Assembly: GCF_900104085.1 (NCBI RefSeq)
Contig: NZ_FNLD01000001.1
Location: 413,048-477,047, forward strand
From: Pseudoxanthomonas sp. CF125
GTDB taxonomy: Bacteria > Pseudomonadota > Gammaproteobacteria > Xanthomonadales > Xanthomonadaceae
Reading direction: 5' to 3'
Length of the DNA stretch: 64,000 nucleotides
Every line of letters begins with the position of its first letter. Position 1 is the stretch's first letter. The position numbers and the translations under genes were made by a program. This document shows, piece after piece, positions 23,970 to 32,300 of this stretch. The notes beneath the pieces are model-generated. The model was not told the origin of the DNA, did not search any database, and was given only the letters and a program-made list of their open reading frames with translations.

Positions 23970-26240
23970 ATGAAAGCGACGCATCGGAAGAGGAATCGTG
24001 GAGGACGTGCCCGGAGTTCCCTGGCACTGTGGATGATGGCCTTGGCGCCCTTGGGAGTGCTGGCCGCCGAAGCGGCAAAACCCTCCGATGGCGCGGAAAA
24101 GGCTTTCATCGACTCCCTGCTCGCGCGGATGACCCTGGAGGAAAAGCTGGGCCAGTTGAACCAGCCGCCCGGCATCGGCAACGACACCGGACCCAAGGCC
24201 AAGGCCGCCGGTACCGACCAGGTGCGCAAAGGCCAGGTGGGTTCGTTCCTGGGCATGCAGGGCGTAAAGCTGACCTGCGATATGCAGCGCATCGCGGTCA
24301 AGGAATCCAGGTTAGGCATCCCCCTCCTGTTCGGCTTCGACGTGATCCACGGCTATCGCACCGTATTCCCGGTGCCGTTGGGCGAAGCGGCCAGCTTCAA
24401 CCCGGTCGCCGTGGAGAAGGCTGCCCGGGTGGGTGCGGTAGAGGCCACCGCGCACGGTATCAACTGGACCTATGCGCCGATGGTGGACGTAGCGCGCGAT
24501 CCGCGCTGGGGTAGGGTGGTCGAGGGATCGGGCGAAGACACTTATCTGGGCCAAGTGATGGCGGTAGCGCGAGTGCGCGGCTTCCAGGGCAACGACTTGC
24601 GCGCTGCCGACAGCGTCCTGGCCACCGCCAAGCATTTCGTCGCCTATGGCGGCGCCGAAGCCGGCCGCGACTACAACACGGTGGATATTTCCGAACGCAC
24701 CCTGCGCGAGGTCTATCTGCCCCCCTTCCACGCAGCGGTCGATGCGGGCGTGGGATCGATAATGGCCTCCTTCAACGAGATCGCCGGCGTCCCGATGCAC
24801 GCCAATGGCCCGTTGATCAACGGCGTGCTGCGCGGCGAATGGGGCTTCGATGGCGTGCTGGTCAGCGACTACACCGGCGTGATGGAACTGATGAACCATC
24901 GCATCGCCGCCGATCCCGCCGAGGCAGGTAGGCGCGCGCTGGAGGCCGGCGTGGATATAGACATGGTCAGCGACATCTACCGCAAGGACATGCCCAAGGC
25001 GGTGCGCGCCGGGAAACTTCCCGTAGCTACGGTTGATGACGCGGTGCGCCGTGTGTTGCGCGCCAAGTACCGGCTGGGTTTGTTCGATAATCCGTACCGG
25101 AACTGCGACGAGTCGCTGGAAAAAAGCCAGACGCTTACCGCCGACCATCGCGACGCTGCGCGCACCATGGCGCGCGAATCCATGGTGTTGCTGAAGAACA
25201 AAGGCGCCGTGCTGCCGCTGTCCAAGCAAGTACGCACGCTAGCGGTGATCGGTCCGCTGGCCGACAACCCGCGCGCCATGCTGGGCAGCTGGGCGGGCAT
25301 GGGCCGTCCCGAAGATGTGGTGACGCCGCTTGCCGGCATCCGCGCCGCGGTCGGCCCGGAAACCAAAATCCTCTATGCGCGCGGCGCCGAAATCAACACT
25401 GCCGATACCACTGGCATCGCCGAAGCGGTGCGCATTGCCGGGCAGGCCGATGCGGTACTGCTGATGCTGGGCGAAGCCGAGGACATGAGCGGCGAAGCCA
25501 ACAACAGGACTTCGCTCGATCTGCCGGGCGTGCAGGAACAACTGGCGCTGGCCGTGCAGAAGACCGGCAAGCCGGTGGCCGCGGTGCTGTTCAACGGCCG
25601 ACCCTTGTCGGTCAATAGCCTGCAGGAACAGGTGCCGTCGATCCTGGAGGCGTGGTTCCCCGGCGTCGAAGCGGGCCATGCGCTGGCCGATGTCCTGTTC
25701 GGCGACTACAACCCGGCCGGGCGCCTGCCCATCACCTTCCCGCGCAATGTCGGGCAGGTGCCTATCTACTACGCGCACAAGAACACCGGCCGTCCGCCGC
25801 GCGAGGAGGAGAGATATTCCTCCAAGTACCTGGACGTCTCGTGGAAGCCGCTGTACGCCTTCGGACACGGACTCAGCTACACCAGCTTCCGTTACGACGC
25901 ACTGCGCTTGAGCCAGGAAAAGATCGCGGCCGACGGCACGCTGCAGGCGGAAGTCACCGTCACCAATACCGGCGACCGCGCGGGCGACGAAGTGGTGCAG
26001 CTCTACCTGCGCGACGATGTAGCCAGCATCACGCGCCCGGTAAAACAGCTGCGCGGGTTCCGCCGTGTCCACTTGCAGGCCGGGCAGTCGCAAACGTTGA
26101 CCTTCACCCTGACCGCAAATGACCTGGCCTTCTATGGAGCGGACATGAAACCGGTCGTGGAGCCAGGCAGTTTCACGGTGTTCGCTGGGGGCAATTCGGT
26201 CGACAATCTTGAAGCCAAGTTCGAAGTGACCGCGCAATAA
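23970..26240 (+). CDS. bglX: Periplasmic GH3 beta-glucosidase (BglX)
   Basis: The 756-residue enzyme has a long signal peptide (charged MKATHRKRNRGGRARSS, then LALWMMALAPLGVLAAEA). The GH3 N-terminal TIM barrel carries FGFDVIHGYRT, KHFVAYGGAEAGRDYN and the nucleophile D300 in FDGVLVSDYTGVM. The alpha/beta sandwich has the candidate acid/base Glu in LGEAEDMSGEANNRTSLDLPG. A fibronectin III-like domain ends the chain (EVTVTNTGDRAGDEVVQLYLRD). BglX-type enzymes release glucose from beta-linked oligoglucosides in the periplasm; GH3 members of beta-1,2-glucan loci cut sophoro-oligosaccharides. A strong ribosome-binding site (GGAAGGAGGAG) and a LacI operator precede it. First gene of the glucan locus. 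Confidence 0.94.
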   Translation: MKATHRKRNRGGRARSSLALWMMALAPLGVLAAEAAKPSDGAEKAFIDSLLARMTLEEKLGQLNQPPGIGNDTGPKAKAAGTDQVRKGQVGSFLGMQGVKLTCDMQRIAVKESRLGIPLLFGFDVIHGYRTVFPVPLGEAASFNPVAVEKAARVGAVEATAHGINWTYAPMVDVARDPRWGRVVEGSGEDTYLGQVMAVARVRGFQGNDLRAADSVLATAKHFVAYGGAEAGRDYNTVDISERTLREVYLPPFHAAVDAGVGSIMASFNEIAGVPMHANGPLINGVLRGEWGFDGVLVSDYTGVMELMNHRIAADPAEAGRRALEAGVDIDMVSDIYRKDMPKAVRAGKLPVATVDDAVRRVLRAKYRLGLFDNPYRNCDESLEKSQTLTADHRDAARTMARESMVLLKNKGAVLPLSKQVRTLAVIGPLADNPRAMLGSWAGMGRPEDVVTPLAGIRAAVGPETKILYARGAEINTADTTGIAEAVRIAGQADAVLLMLGEAEDMSGEANNRTSLDLPGVQEQLALAVQKTGKPVAAVLFNGRPLSVNSLQEQVPSILEAWFPGVEAGHALADVLFGDYNPAGRLPITFPRNVGQVPIYYAHKNTGRPPREEERYSSKYLDVSWKPLYAFGHGLSYTSFRYDALRLSQEKIAADGTLQAEVTVTNTGDRAGDEVVQLYLRDDVASITRPVKQLRGFRRVHLQAGQSQTLTFTLTANDLAFYGADMKPVVEPGSFTVFAGGNSVDNLEAKFEVTAQ

Positions 26241-26261
26241 GCGGCGATGACAGGCGCAATC

Positions 26262-26292
26262 GGCCGGCCGGCGATAATCCGCCAGGCCGGCC
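26262..26292 (+). terminator. Hairpin after bglX
   Basis: GGCCGGCCGGCG (26262-26273) pairs with CGCC-A-GGCCGGCC (26280-26292) with a single bulged A and a 6-base loop. It begins 21 bases after the bglX stop. The T-run is missing (AAATATGTT follows), so termination is likely but not certain. Confidence 0.5.
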
Positions 26293-26395
26293 AAATATGT
26301 TGCGCTGCGGCACTAATTCGACCGGATTATGCTCTGCAAGTAACTGAAAAATAACGGATTGCGAGCACGACTTATGAAAGCTTTACATACGCTCG

Positions 26396-26409
26396 TGGAA
26401 ACGTTTACA
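26396..26409. promoter_or_regulatory. LacI-family operator upstream of the lacI gene
   Basis: TGGAAACGTTTACA differs from the bglX and GH144 operators at one base. It lies 43 bases before the regulator's start, suggesting autoregulation. A related A/T-rich half-palindrome (TGAAAGCTTTACA, from 26375) sits 8 bases upstream and could be an auxiliary site or part of the promoter. Confidence 0.75.
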
Positions 26410-26451
26410 GTCGCCGCCACTTAGAGCAGTCGTAACCGCGGAGGGGCGGGA

Positions 26452-27492
26452 ATGGCGCGAACCAATGTCACCATCAAGGATGTTGCACGTGAAGCGTCGG
26501 TCTCCGTCGCCACCGTGTCGCGCGCGCTGAACGGGCATGAGAATGTCGCAGAAGGCGTACGCAAGCATGTGACGGAGATCGCAAATCGGCTTCGCTATCA
26601 GCCGCATGCCGCTGCCCGCAGCCTCAGCAGCCGCCGTACCCAGACCATCGGCGTCGTGTTGCCGGATTTATACGGCGAATTCTTTTCCGAGCTGATCCGC
26701 GGTATCGATGCGGTCGCCCGCGCGCGTCGCCAGCATCTGTTGGTTTCCAGTTATCACGGTCATCCGGAAGAGCAGGGCGAGGCGCTGCGCGCGATGCGCG
26801 GCCGCGTCGACGGCCTGCTGGTGTTGTCGCCTTACGCGGACCGTCCCGGCTTCCTCACCGACAATCTGCCGACGGCGCTGCCGGCGGTGCTGATCAATAC
26901 GCATCTGCCCGACGCCACCTATCCGGTGTTGAGCATCGACAACTTCGGCGGCGCATCGGCCATGGTCAAGCATCTGGCCGAAGCCGGGCACAAGCGCATC
27001 GCTTTCATTTGCGGTCCCGAAGACAACTTCGACGCCAGCGAGCGCCTGCGTGGCTATCGCACCGCACTGGCGCAGCATCTGCCCGATGCGCAGCCTATCG
27101 AGTTGCCGGGCGATTTCGACGAATCCTCCGGTTACGAAGCCGGCAAGCGGATCCTGGCTTCCAAGCAGCGTCCTGATGCGGTGTTCGCTGCGAACGACAT
27201 GATGGCGCTGGGTTGCCTCTACGCCTTCAACGAAGCGGGAGTGAAAGTCCCCGCGGACATAGCGCTGGCCGGATTCGACGACATTCCGCTGGCGCGCTTC
27301 GTTCACCCTACTTTGACCACGATGCGGGTCAGTATCGCGGAGCTGGGCGGGTTGGCGCTCACCCGCTTGCTGCAGTCGATCGAGTCCGAGGAATCGCAAC
27401 CGTCCACGCTGCAGACCCTGGTGCCCGAACTCATCGTGCGCGAATCCAGTATCCACGCAACACGCCGGAATACCCAATCCGGAAGTTCCTGA
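26452..27492 (+). CDS. LacI family transcriptional regulator
   Basis: The 346-residue protein has the LacI helix-turn-helix and hinge at the N-terminus (VTIKDVAREASVSVATVSRAL, read in pieces, then VTEIANRLRYQPHAAARSL) and a periplasmic-binding-protein-like sensor domain (TIGVVLPDLYGEFFSELIRG, FDDIPLARFVHPTLTTMRVS). It should bind a 14-bp palindrome and release it on binding a sugar. Five copies of such a site occur in this window in front of glucan genes, including its own. It is flanked by bglX and the TonB-dependent receptor, so it is the local regulator of the locus. The ATG is preceded by GGAGGGG. Confidence 0.93.
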   Translation: MARTNVTIKDVAREASVSVATVSRALNGHENVAEGVRKHVTEIANRLRYQPHAAARSLSSRRTQTIGVVLPDLYGEFFSELIRGIDAVARARRQHLLVSSYHGHPEEQGEALRAMRGRVDGLLVLSPYADRPGFLTDNLPTALPAVLINTHLPDATYPVLSIDNFGGASAMVKHLAEAGHKRIAFICGPEDNFDASERLRGYRTALAQHLPDAQPIELPGDFDESSGYEAGKRILASKQRPDAVFAANDMMALGCLYAFNEAGVKVPADIALAGFDDIPLARFVHPTLTTMRVSIAELGGLALTRLLQSIESEESQPSTLQTLVPELIVRESSIHATRRNTQSGSS

Positions 27493-27514
27493 GCCGAATA
27501 TTTTTTCCTGTCGA

Positions 27515-27528
27515 TGTAACCGATTCCA
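27515..27528. promoter_or_regulatory. Degenerate LacI-type operator upstream of the TonB-dependent receptor
   Basis: TGTAACCGATTCCA matches the reverse-complement form of the local operator (TGTAAACGTTTCCA) at 12 of 14 positions and lies 46 bases before the receptor start. It is weaker than the other four copies and is assigned mainly by position. Confidence 0.45.
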
Positions 27529-27574
27529 TAGCTGTTTCCAATTTTAGTTTGCATACCCTGGGAGGGGAGAGGTC

Positions 27575-30562
27575 ATGAAGAACCGCAAGCCGCGCAACAT
27601 CCGTCCCACACGCAAGTTGCTTACCTGTGCTTTGGCCAGTTGCCTGACGCTGAGCATGGCCCCCGCCTTCGCCCAGTCTTCCAATGCGACTCTGCGCGGC
27701 AAGGCGCCTATCGGAGCCCAGGTGACGGCGAAGAACACCGCCACTGGCTCGGTCCGTAGGGTCATGCCTAATGCCGATGGCTCCTACTCGCTGGTAGGCC
27801 TGCCGCCAGGTACTTATCAAGTCGATGCCGGTCCTGGCACCGAGCAAACAGTCACCCTGAGCGTGGCTACTTCGGTCAGCCTCGATTTGGGCGGCACTGC
27901 CGCCGCTCCGGCCACAGGCGACGCGACCACGTTGGATACGGTGACGGTGGTTGCGCCGCCGTTGACGGAAGTGAAGACTTCGGAAGTCGGCAACAATGTA
28001 TCGCTTAAGCAGATCAACACGGTGCCGCAGCTCACGCGTAACTTCCTGGAATTTGCGGACACCGTGCCGGGCATGCAGTTCTCCACCGACAGTTCCGGCC
28101 ATAGCGATATCCGTGGCGGTGCGCAGACCACCAGTGCGGTCAACGTCTATATCGACGGCGTCGGTCAGAAGAGCTATCTGTTCGGTGGTGTGTCGGGCCA
28201 GCAGCAAAGCGCGGGTAATCCGTTCCCGCAGCTGGCGATCGGCGAGTACAAAGTGATCACCTCGAACTACAAGGCCGAATTCGACCAAGTGGGTTCGGCT
28301 GCGATCGTCGCGGCGACGAAGTCCGGTACCAACGAGTTCCACGGCGAAGTATTCGGTCGGCATACAGATTCGAGCTGGCGCACTGAATACGCGAGCGAGA
28401 AGGCTCCAGGTAAAGAGAAGCAGAAAACCCACCAGAATGAGTATGGTTTTGCTCTTGGCGGTCCGATCATCCAGGACAAGATGCATTTCTTCGTCAGCTA
28501 CGAAGGGAAGGGCTTCATCCTGACCGCCGATCCGGTCGCCGTACCGGATCGATTCCGTACGTATGCGGATTTCCTGCCTGAAGATGTGCAGAGTCAATTC
28601 GGCCCGATCACTCGGCCATTCAAGGAGGATTTGTACTTCGGGAAAATTGACTGGGAGATCGGTGAAAACGACAAGCTCGAGTTTTCAGCAAAAATACGCG
28701 ACGAGGAAAGTCGCGACAGCGTAGGCGGCTTGACCACTGCGTCGGCCGCTAAGCTCAACGACAATACGGAAGAACGCTACGATCTGAATTGGGAACATTA
28801 CGGTGAGGGCTACCTCAACGAGTTCCGAATCACGTACGAAGACGTGCTGTTCAATCCGACGGCTTACACCATCGGCAATCAGTCTATCTACACGGCCCAG
28901 CAGAACCAGAACGACGTTCTGATCTTCAGCGACGCCACCAGCGGGTTGGCGATTCAACGCAAGGGGCAGAAAGGGCCGTCGGTCCAGAACGACATCACCT
29001 TCAATGGCTTCGAATGGAATGGCGACCACGTCATCAAGGCGGGCATCAAGTACAAGGAAGTCGATCTGACCCAGAGCGAGAACTCTACCGCCAACCCATC
29101 GTTCTATTACGAAGTCAATGACGGATCGCAGCCCGGGCCCGCCGGCACCAGCGCTATTCCTTATCAGGTCAGATTCAACCTGCCTTTTGCTGGCGCGACG
29201 CCCTCGGTGACCACCAAGTCCAAGCAGCTCGGCCTGTATATCCAGGACGACTGGAACGTCACCGACAAACTGCAGTTGAATCTGGGTATACGTTGGGACT
29301 ACGAGGAAATTCCTTCATACGTAGACCACGTAACGCCGCCTGAAGTAGTGGCTGCATTGACCGGTCCGGGCACCAACCCAGCGATAACGCCCACTTATGC
29401 AGAGCAACTTGCGCTGGGTGGTGTCGATCTTGCCGACTACATCAGCACGGGAAACAACCGCAAGGCCGACAAGGACAACTGGGCGCCGCGTCTTGGTTTC
29501 TCCTACGACCTGGGCGACGATGAGCGGCACGTGATCTTCGGTGGTGCGGGCCGTAGCTATGACCGGAATCTGTACGACTACATGGGCCTTGAACAGGTCA
29601 AGTCCGCATTGTCCGGATACACGATTCAGTTCTCGGATACGACCGGCTGCACGCCGACTCCGGGTAGCTGCGTTGCCTGGGACCCGAGCTTCCTCAATGG
29701 AACCGATGTGCTGGCTGGCCTGGTGACCTCGAATGTCCGCAATGGCGAAATAGATCTGCTGAATAATGACCTAGTCACGCCGTACTCGGACCAGTTCTCT
29801 TTGGGTATGCGTAACAAGATCGGCGAATGGAACACTTCGGCCACGATCGCTTACATCCATAGCAAAGAAGGTTTCGTCTTCACGCTGGGAAATCGCTATC
29901 CGAATGGGGATTTCTTCCAGGGCGGTTCGCAACCTTGGGGCCATTCGCCGCCCGGGTTCGGTGCATTGATCATCGGTAACAACGGCATTGAGACGAAAAC
30001 CAAGCAGTTGCTGCTGTCCGCCGACAAGCCCTATACCAAGGAATCCGGCTGGGGCGTCTCGGCTGCCTACACGTTCTCGGATGCGACCGGCAACCGTGGC
30101 GGTGATGAACATTACGCTTTCGATGCGGCGACGATCGAACAGTATCCGTTTATCGACCTCAAGGCAGTGCCCAAGCATCGCCTGGTGTTGACTGGTATCT
30201 ATGATCTGCCCTGGAACATCACGGCTTCAGCCAAGCTAACTCTGGCTACGCCGCCGCCGATTAACGAGATTGTGGGCGGGCCCTACTTTTCGCCGCCGCG
30301 TGCGGTGGCGATAGATGCGCCGGGTACGTTGGGGACCAAGCAGCTGGATCTGTCACTGTCGAAGGATTTCCTGGTGACAGAAGACGTGACGGTTCAAGTG
30401 CGAGGCGATCTGATCAATGCCACCGATGCGGATAATTTCAGCGGCTACACAACTGTCTTTGGCGACGGCGTAACCTACAACCCACAGGCGAGTGTCAACC
30501 GATACGGCACCCAGTACACGCCACCACGCACCTTGTTCATGAGCGTCCGGGTGATCTGGTAA
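27575..30562 (+). CDS. TonB-dependent outer-membrane receptor (Oar-like, with carboxypeptidase-regulatory domain)
   Basis: The 995-residue protein has a signal peptide (MKNRKPRNIRPTRKLLTCAL..., cleaved near PAFAQ). A carboxypeptidase-regulatory-like beta-sandwich follows at about 38-105 (GAQVTAKNTATGSVRRV, DGSYSLVGLPPGTYQVDA), then a plug domain at about 120-260 (VPQLTRNFLEFADTVPGM, SDIRGGAQTTSAVNVYIDG) and a beta-barrel ending in RTLFMSVRVIW with the terminal aromatic residue expected for outer-membrane insertion. It takes up a bulky substrate using TonB energy. Its place between lacI and glycosidase genes suggests an oligo- or polysaccharide. A strong ribosome-binding site (GGGAGGGGAGAGG) precedes the ATG. 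Confidence 0.93.
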   Translation: MKNRKPRNIRPTRKLLTCALASCLTLSMAPAFAQSSNATLRGKAPIGAQVTAKNTATGSVRRVMPNADGSYSLVGLPPGTYQVDAGPGTEQTVTLSVATSVSLDLGGTAAAPATGDATTLDTVTVVAPPLTEVKTSEVGNNVSLKQINTVPQLTRNFLEFADTVPGMQFSTDSSGHSDIRGGAQTTSAVNVYIDGVGQKSYLFGGVSGQQQSAGNPFPQLAIGEYKVITSNYKAEFDQVGSAAIVAATKSGTNEFHGEVFGRHTDSSWRTEYASEKAPGKEKQKTHQNEYGFALGGPIIQDKMHFFVSYEGKGFILTADPVAVPDRFRTYADFLPEDVQSQFGPITRPFKEDLYFGKIDWEIGENDKLEFSAKIRDEESRDSVGGLTTASAAKLNDNTEERYDLNWEHYGEGYLNEFRITYEDVLFNPTAYTIGNQSIYTAQQNQNDVLIFSDATSGLAIQRKGQKGPSVQNDITFNGFEWNGDHVIKAGIKYKEVDLTQSENSTANPSFYYEVNDGSQPGPAGTSAIPYQVRFNLPFAGATPSVTTKSKQLGLYIQDDWNVTDKLQLNLGIRWDYEEIPSYVDHVTPPEVVAALTGPGTNPAITPTYAEQLALGGVDLADYISTGNNRKADKDNWAPRLGFSYDLGDDERHVIFGGAGRSYDRNLYDYMGLEQVKSALSGYTIQFSDTTGCTPTPGSCVAWDPSFLNGTDVLAGLVTSNVRNGEIDLLNNDLVTPYSDQFSLGMRNKIGEWNTSATIAYIHSKEGFVFTLGNRYPNGDFFQGGSQPWGHSPPGFGALIIGNNGIETKTKQLLLSADKPYTKESGWGVSAAYTFSDATGNRGGDEHYAFDAATIEQYPFIDLKAVPKHRLVLTGIYDLPWNITASAKLTLATPPPINEIVGGPYFSPPRAVAIDAPGTLGTKQLDLSLSKDFLVTEDVTVQVRGDLINATDADNFSGYTTVFGDGVTYNPQASVNRYGTQYTPPRTLFMSVRVIW

Positions 30563-30585
30563 TCGCAGCTGGCGTAGCAGGAGAA

Positions 30586-30617
30586 AAGACGAGGCCCGCG
30601 AATGCGGGTCTTGTCTT
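30586..30617 (+). terminator. Hairpin downstream of the receptor gene
   Basis: A 14-bp stem with two G-T pairs (30586-30599 with 30604-30617) and a GAAT loop lies 24 bases after the receptor stop. There is no T-run, so it may attenuate rather than end transcription into the halogenase gene. Confidence 0.5.
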
Positions 30618-30696
30618 GCGATAGGACGAAAGTGCCGGAAATGGCTGGAACGAAGTTGACGAATTTGGGTCGTACCTGCATGAAGAGCGTCATGCG

Positions 30697-32223
30697 ATGA
30701 GCGAAAACGCGATCAAGAGCATCGTCATCGTCGGAGGCGGCACTGCCGGCTGGATGGCGGCTGCTGCGCTGTCGAAGGTGCTCGGCGACAAGTGCGCGAT
30801 ACGGCTGATCGAATCCGAGGCCATCGGCACGGTCGGCGTGGGCGAGGGCACCATTCCCCATATCAGGCTGTTCAACAGTCTGCTGCAGATCGACGAAGCC
30901 GATTTCGTCCGCAACACCCAGGGCACGTTCAAGCTCGGCATCCAGTTCAACGACTGGAACCGGTTGGGCGATTCCTACATGCACGGTTTCGGCAACGAGA
31001 TCGGTCGCGGGTTGGGCCTGCTTCCGTTCCATCAGTACTGGATCAAAGCGGCGAAGACGGGAAAAGCAGCCGGTATCGATGCCTACCTGCTGAGCGCGCT
31101 GGCCGCGCCGCGCGGCAAGTTCATGGTCTCCGCTTCCGATGTGCCCGCGGGATCTCCGCTGGCCAGCATCGCCTACGCCTACCACTTCGATGCCGGGCTC
31201 TATGCGCGCTACTTGCGCGGTTATTCGGAGAGGCGGGGAGTACAGCGTACCGAGGGCATCGTCGCCCGGGTGCTGCTCGATGCCGAAAGCGGTTTCGTGG
31301 ACGCGGTGGAGATGGAGAATGGGGAAGTCGTCCATGGCGACCTGTTCATAGACTGCTCCGGCTTCCGCGGCTTGCTGATCGAAGAGACGCTGAAAACCGG
31401 CTACATCGATTTCACCCACTGGCTGCCTTGCGACCGTGCGATGGCCGTGCCCAGCGAGAACGCAGGGCCGGCCGCGCCTTACACGCGGGCCACCGCGCGC
31501 GAAGCGGGATGGCAATGGCGTATCCCGCTGCAGCACCGCACCGGCAACGGTTATGTCTATTCCAGCGCGCACATCAGCGACGACGAAGCGACGGCGACGC
31601 TGTTGAAGAACCTGGATGGACGCGCGTTGGACGATCCACGACCGTTGCGCTTCACCACCGGTCGGCGCAAGAAATTCTGGAACAGGAATGTGGTCGCGCT
31701 CGGGCTTTCCAGCGGCTTCATGGAACCGCTGGAGGCGACCAGCATCCATCTCATCCAGGTGGGAATCATGCGATTGCTCAGCCTGCTCCCCCGGGAGGGA
31801 GTCAACGACGTTCTGGTGGATCGCTACAACGCGCAACTGAGCTTCGAGTTCGAGCGCATCCGCGACTTCCTTATCCTGCATTACCACGCCACCCAGCGCG
31901 ACGACACCGCTTTCTGGCGGCAATGCGCGGCTATGTCGATACCGGCCGAACTTCAAGCCAGCATCGACCTGTTCCGCGACAGCGGCCGTTTCTTCCGCAA
32001 TGCCGACGAGATGTTCGCGGAGATGAGCTGGGTGCAGATCATGATCGGGCAGGGCATCCTGCCGCAGAGTTACCATCCGCTCGTCGACCAGCTGCCCGAT
32101 GAAGAGCTGGCACGATTCATGGCCAGCATCGGTGGCACGATCTCCGACTGCGTCGACGTCATGCCGATGCAGCAAGCCTTCATTGACCGCTACTGCGCGG
32201 CTACTCCTCCAACAGCAATGTAG
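30697..32223 (+). CDS. Flavin-dependent tryptophan halogenase family protein
   Basis: The 508-residue protein belongs to the family that uses FADH2, O2 and chloride or bromide to halogenate an electron-rich ring. Catalytic features all sit at the numbering of PrnA/RebH as I recall it: dinucleotide loop IVGGGTAGWMAAAAL (about 11-25), Lys79 in GTFKLGIQFNDW that carries the hypohalous acid, the WxWxIP motif W272QWRIP277, and Glu346 in GFMEPLEATSIH. Residue 347 is Ala where PrnA has Ser. The substrate is unknown; genes of this family are often found beside TonB-dependent receptors in Caulobacter and xanthomonads. No flavin reductase gene is adjacent. No clear ribosome-binding site was seen. Confidence 0.9.
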   Translation: MSENAIKSIVIVGGGTAGWMAAAALSKVLGDKCAIRLIESEAIGTVGVGEGTIPHIRLFNSLLQIDEADFVRNTQGTFKLGIQFNDWNRLGDSYMHGFGNEIGRGLGLLPFHQYWIKAAKTGKAAGIDAYLLSALAAPRGKFMVSASDVPAGSPLASIAYAYHFDAGLYARYLRGYSERRGVQRTEGIVARVLLDAESGFVDAVEMENGEVVHGDLFIDCSGFRGLLIEETLKTGYIDFTHWLPCDRAMAVPSENAGPAAPYTRATAREAGWQWRIPLQHRTGNGYVYSSAHISDDEATATLLKNLDGRALDDPRPLRFTTGRRKKFWNRNVVALGLSSGFMEPLEATSIHLIQVGIMRLLSLLPREGVNDVLVDRYNAQLSFEFERIRDFLILHYHATQRDDTAFWRQCAAMSIPAELQASIDLFRDSGRFFRNADEMFAEMSWVQIMIGQGILPQSYHPLVDQLPDEELARFMASIGGTISDCVDVMPMQQAFIDRYCAATPPTAM

Positions 32224-32274
32224 AAATGCCTGGATGGATTGCCCAATACGTGCGATCCGATCCTCGATTCAAGT

Positions 32275-32288
32275 TGAAAACGTTTACA
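32275..32288. promoter_or_regulatory. LacI-family operator upstream of the GH144-like gene
   Basis: TGAAAACGTTTACA, identical to the copy upstream of bglX, lies 12 bases before the chosen ATG at 32301. The site overlaps the 5' end of the longest open frame (from 32226), which shows that the upstream start is not the real one. Its closeness to the start suggests repression by blocking the promoter. Confidence 0.78.
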
Positions 32289-32300
32289 ACGGATCGCAAG

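Noticed and set aside
30475-32175. 566-residue open frame opposite the halogenase gene
   Set aside because: Antisense shadow; the plus-strand frame has the full halogenase residue set.
32226-32300. Upstream start for the GH144-like protein at 32226
   Set aside because: It would place the LacI operator inside the coding region and put 25 residues before a good lipoprotein signal.
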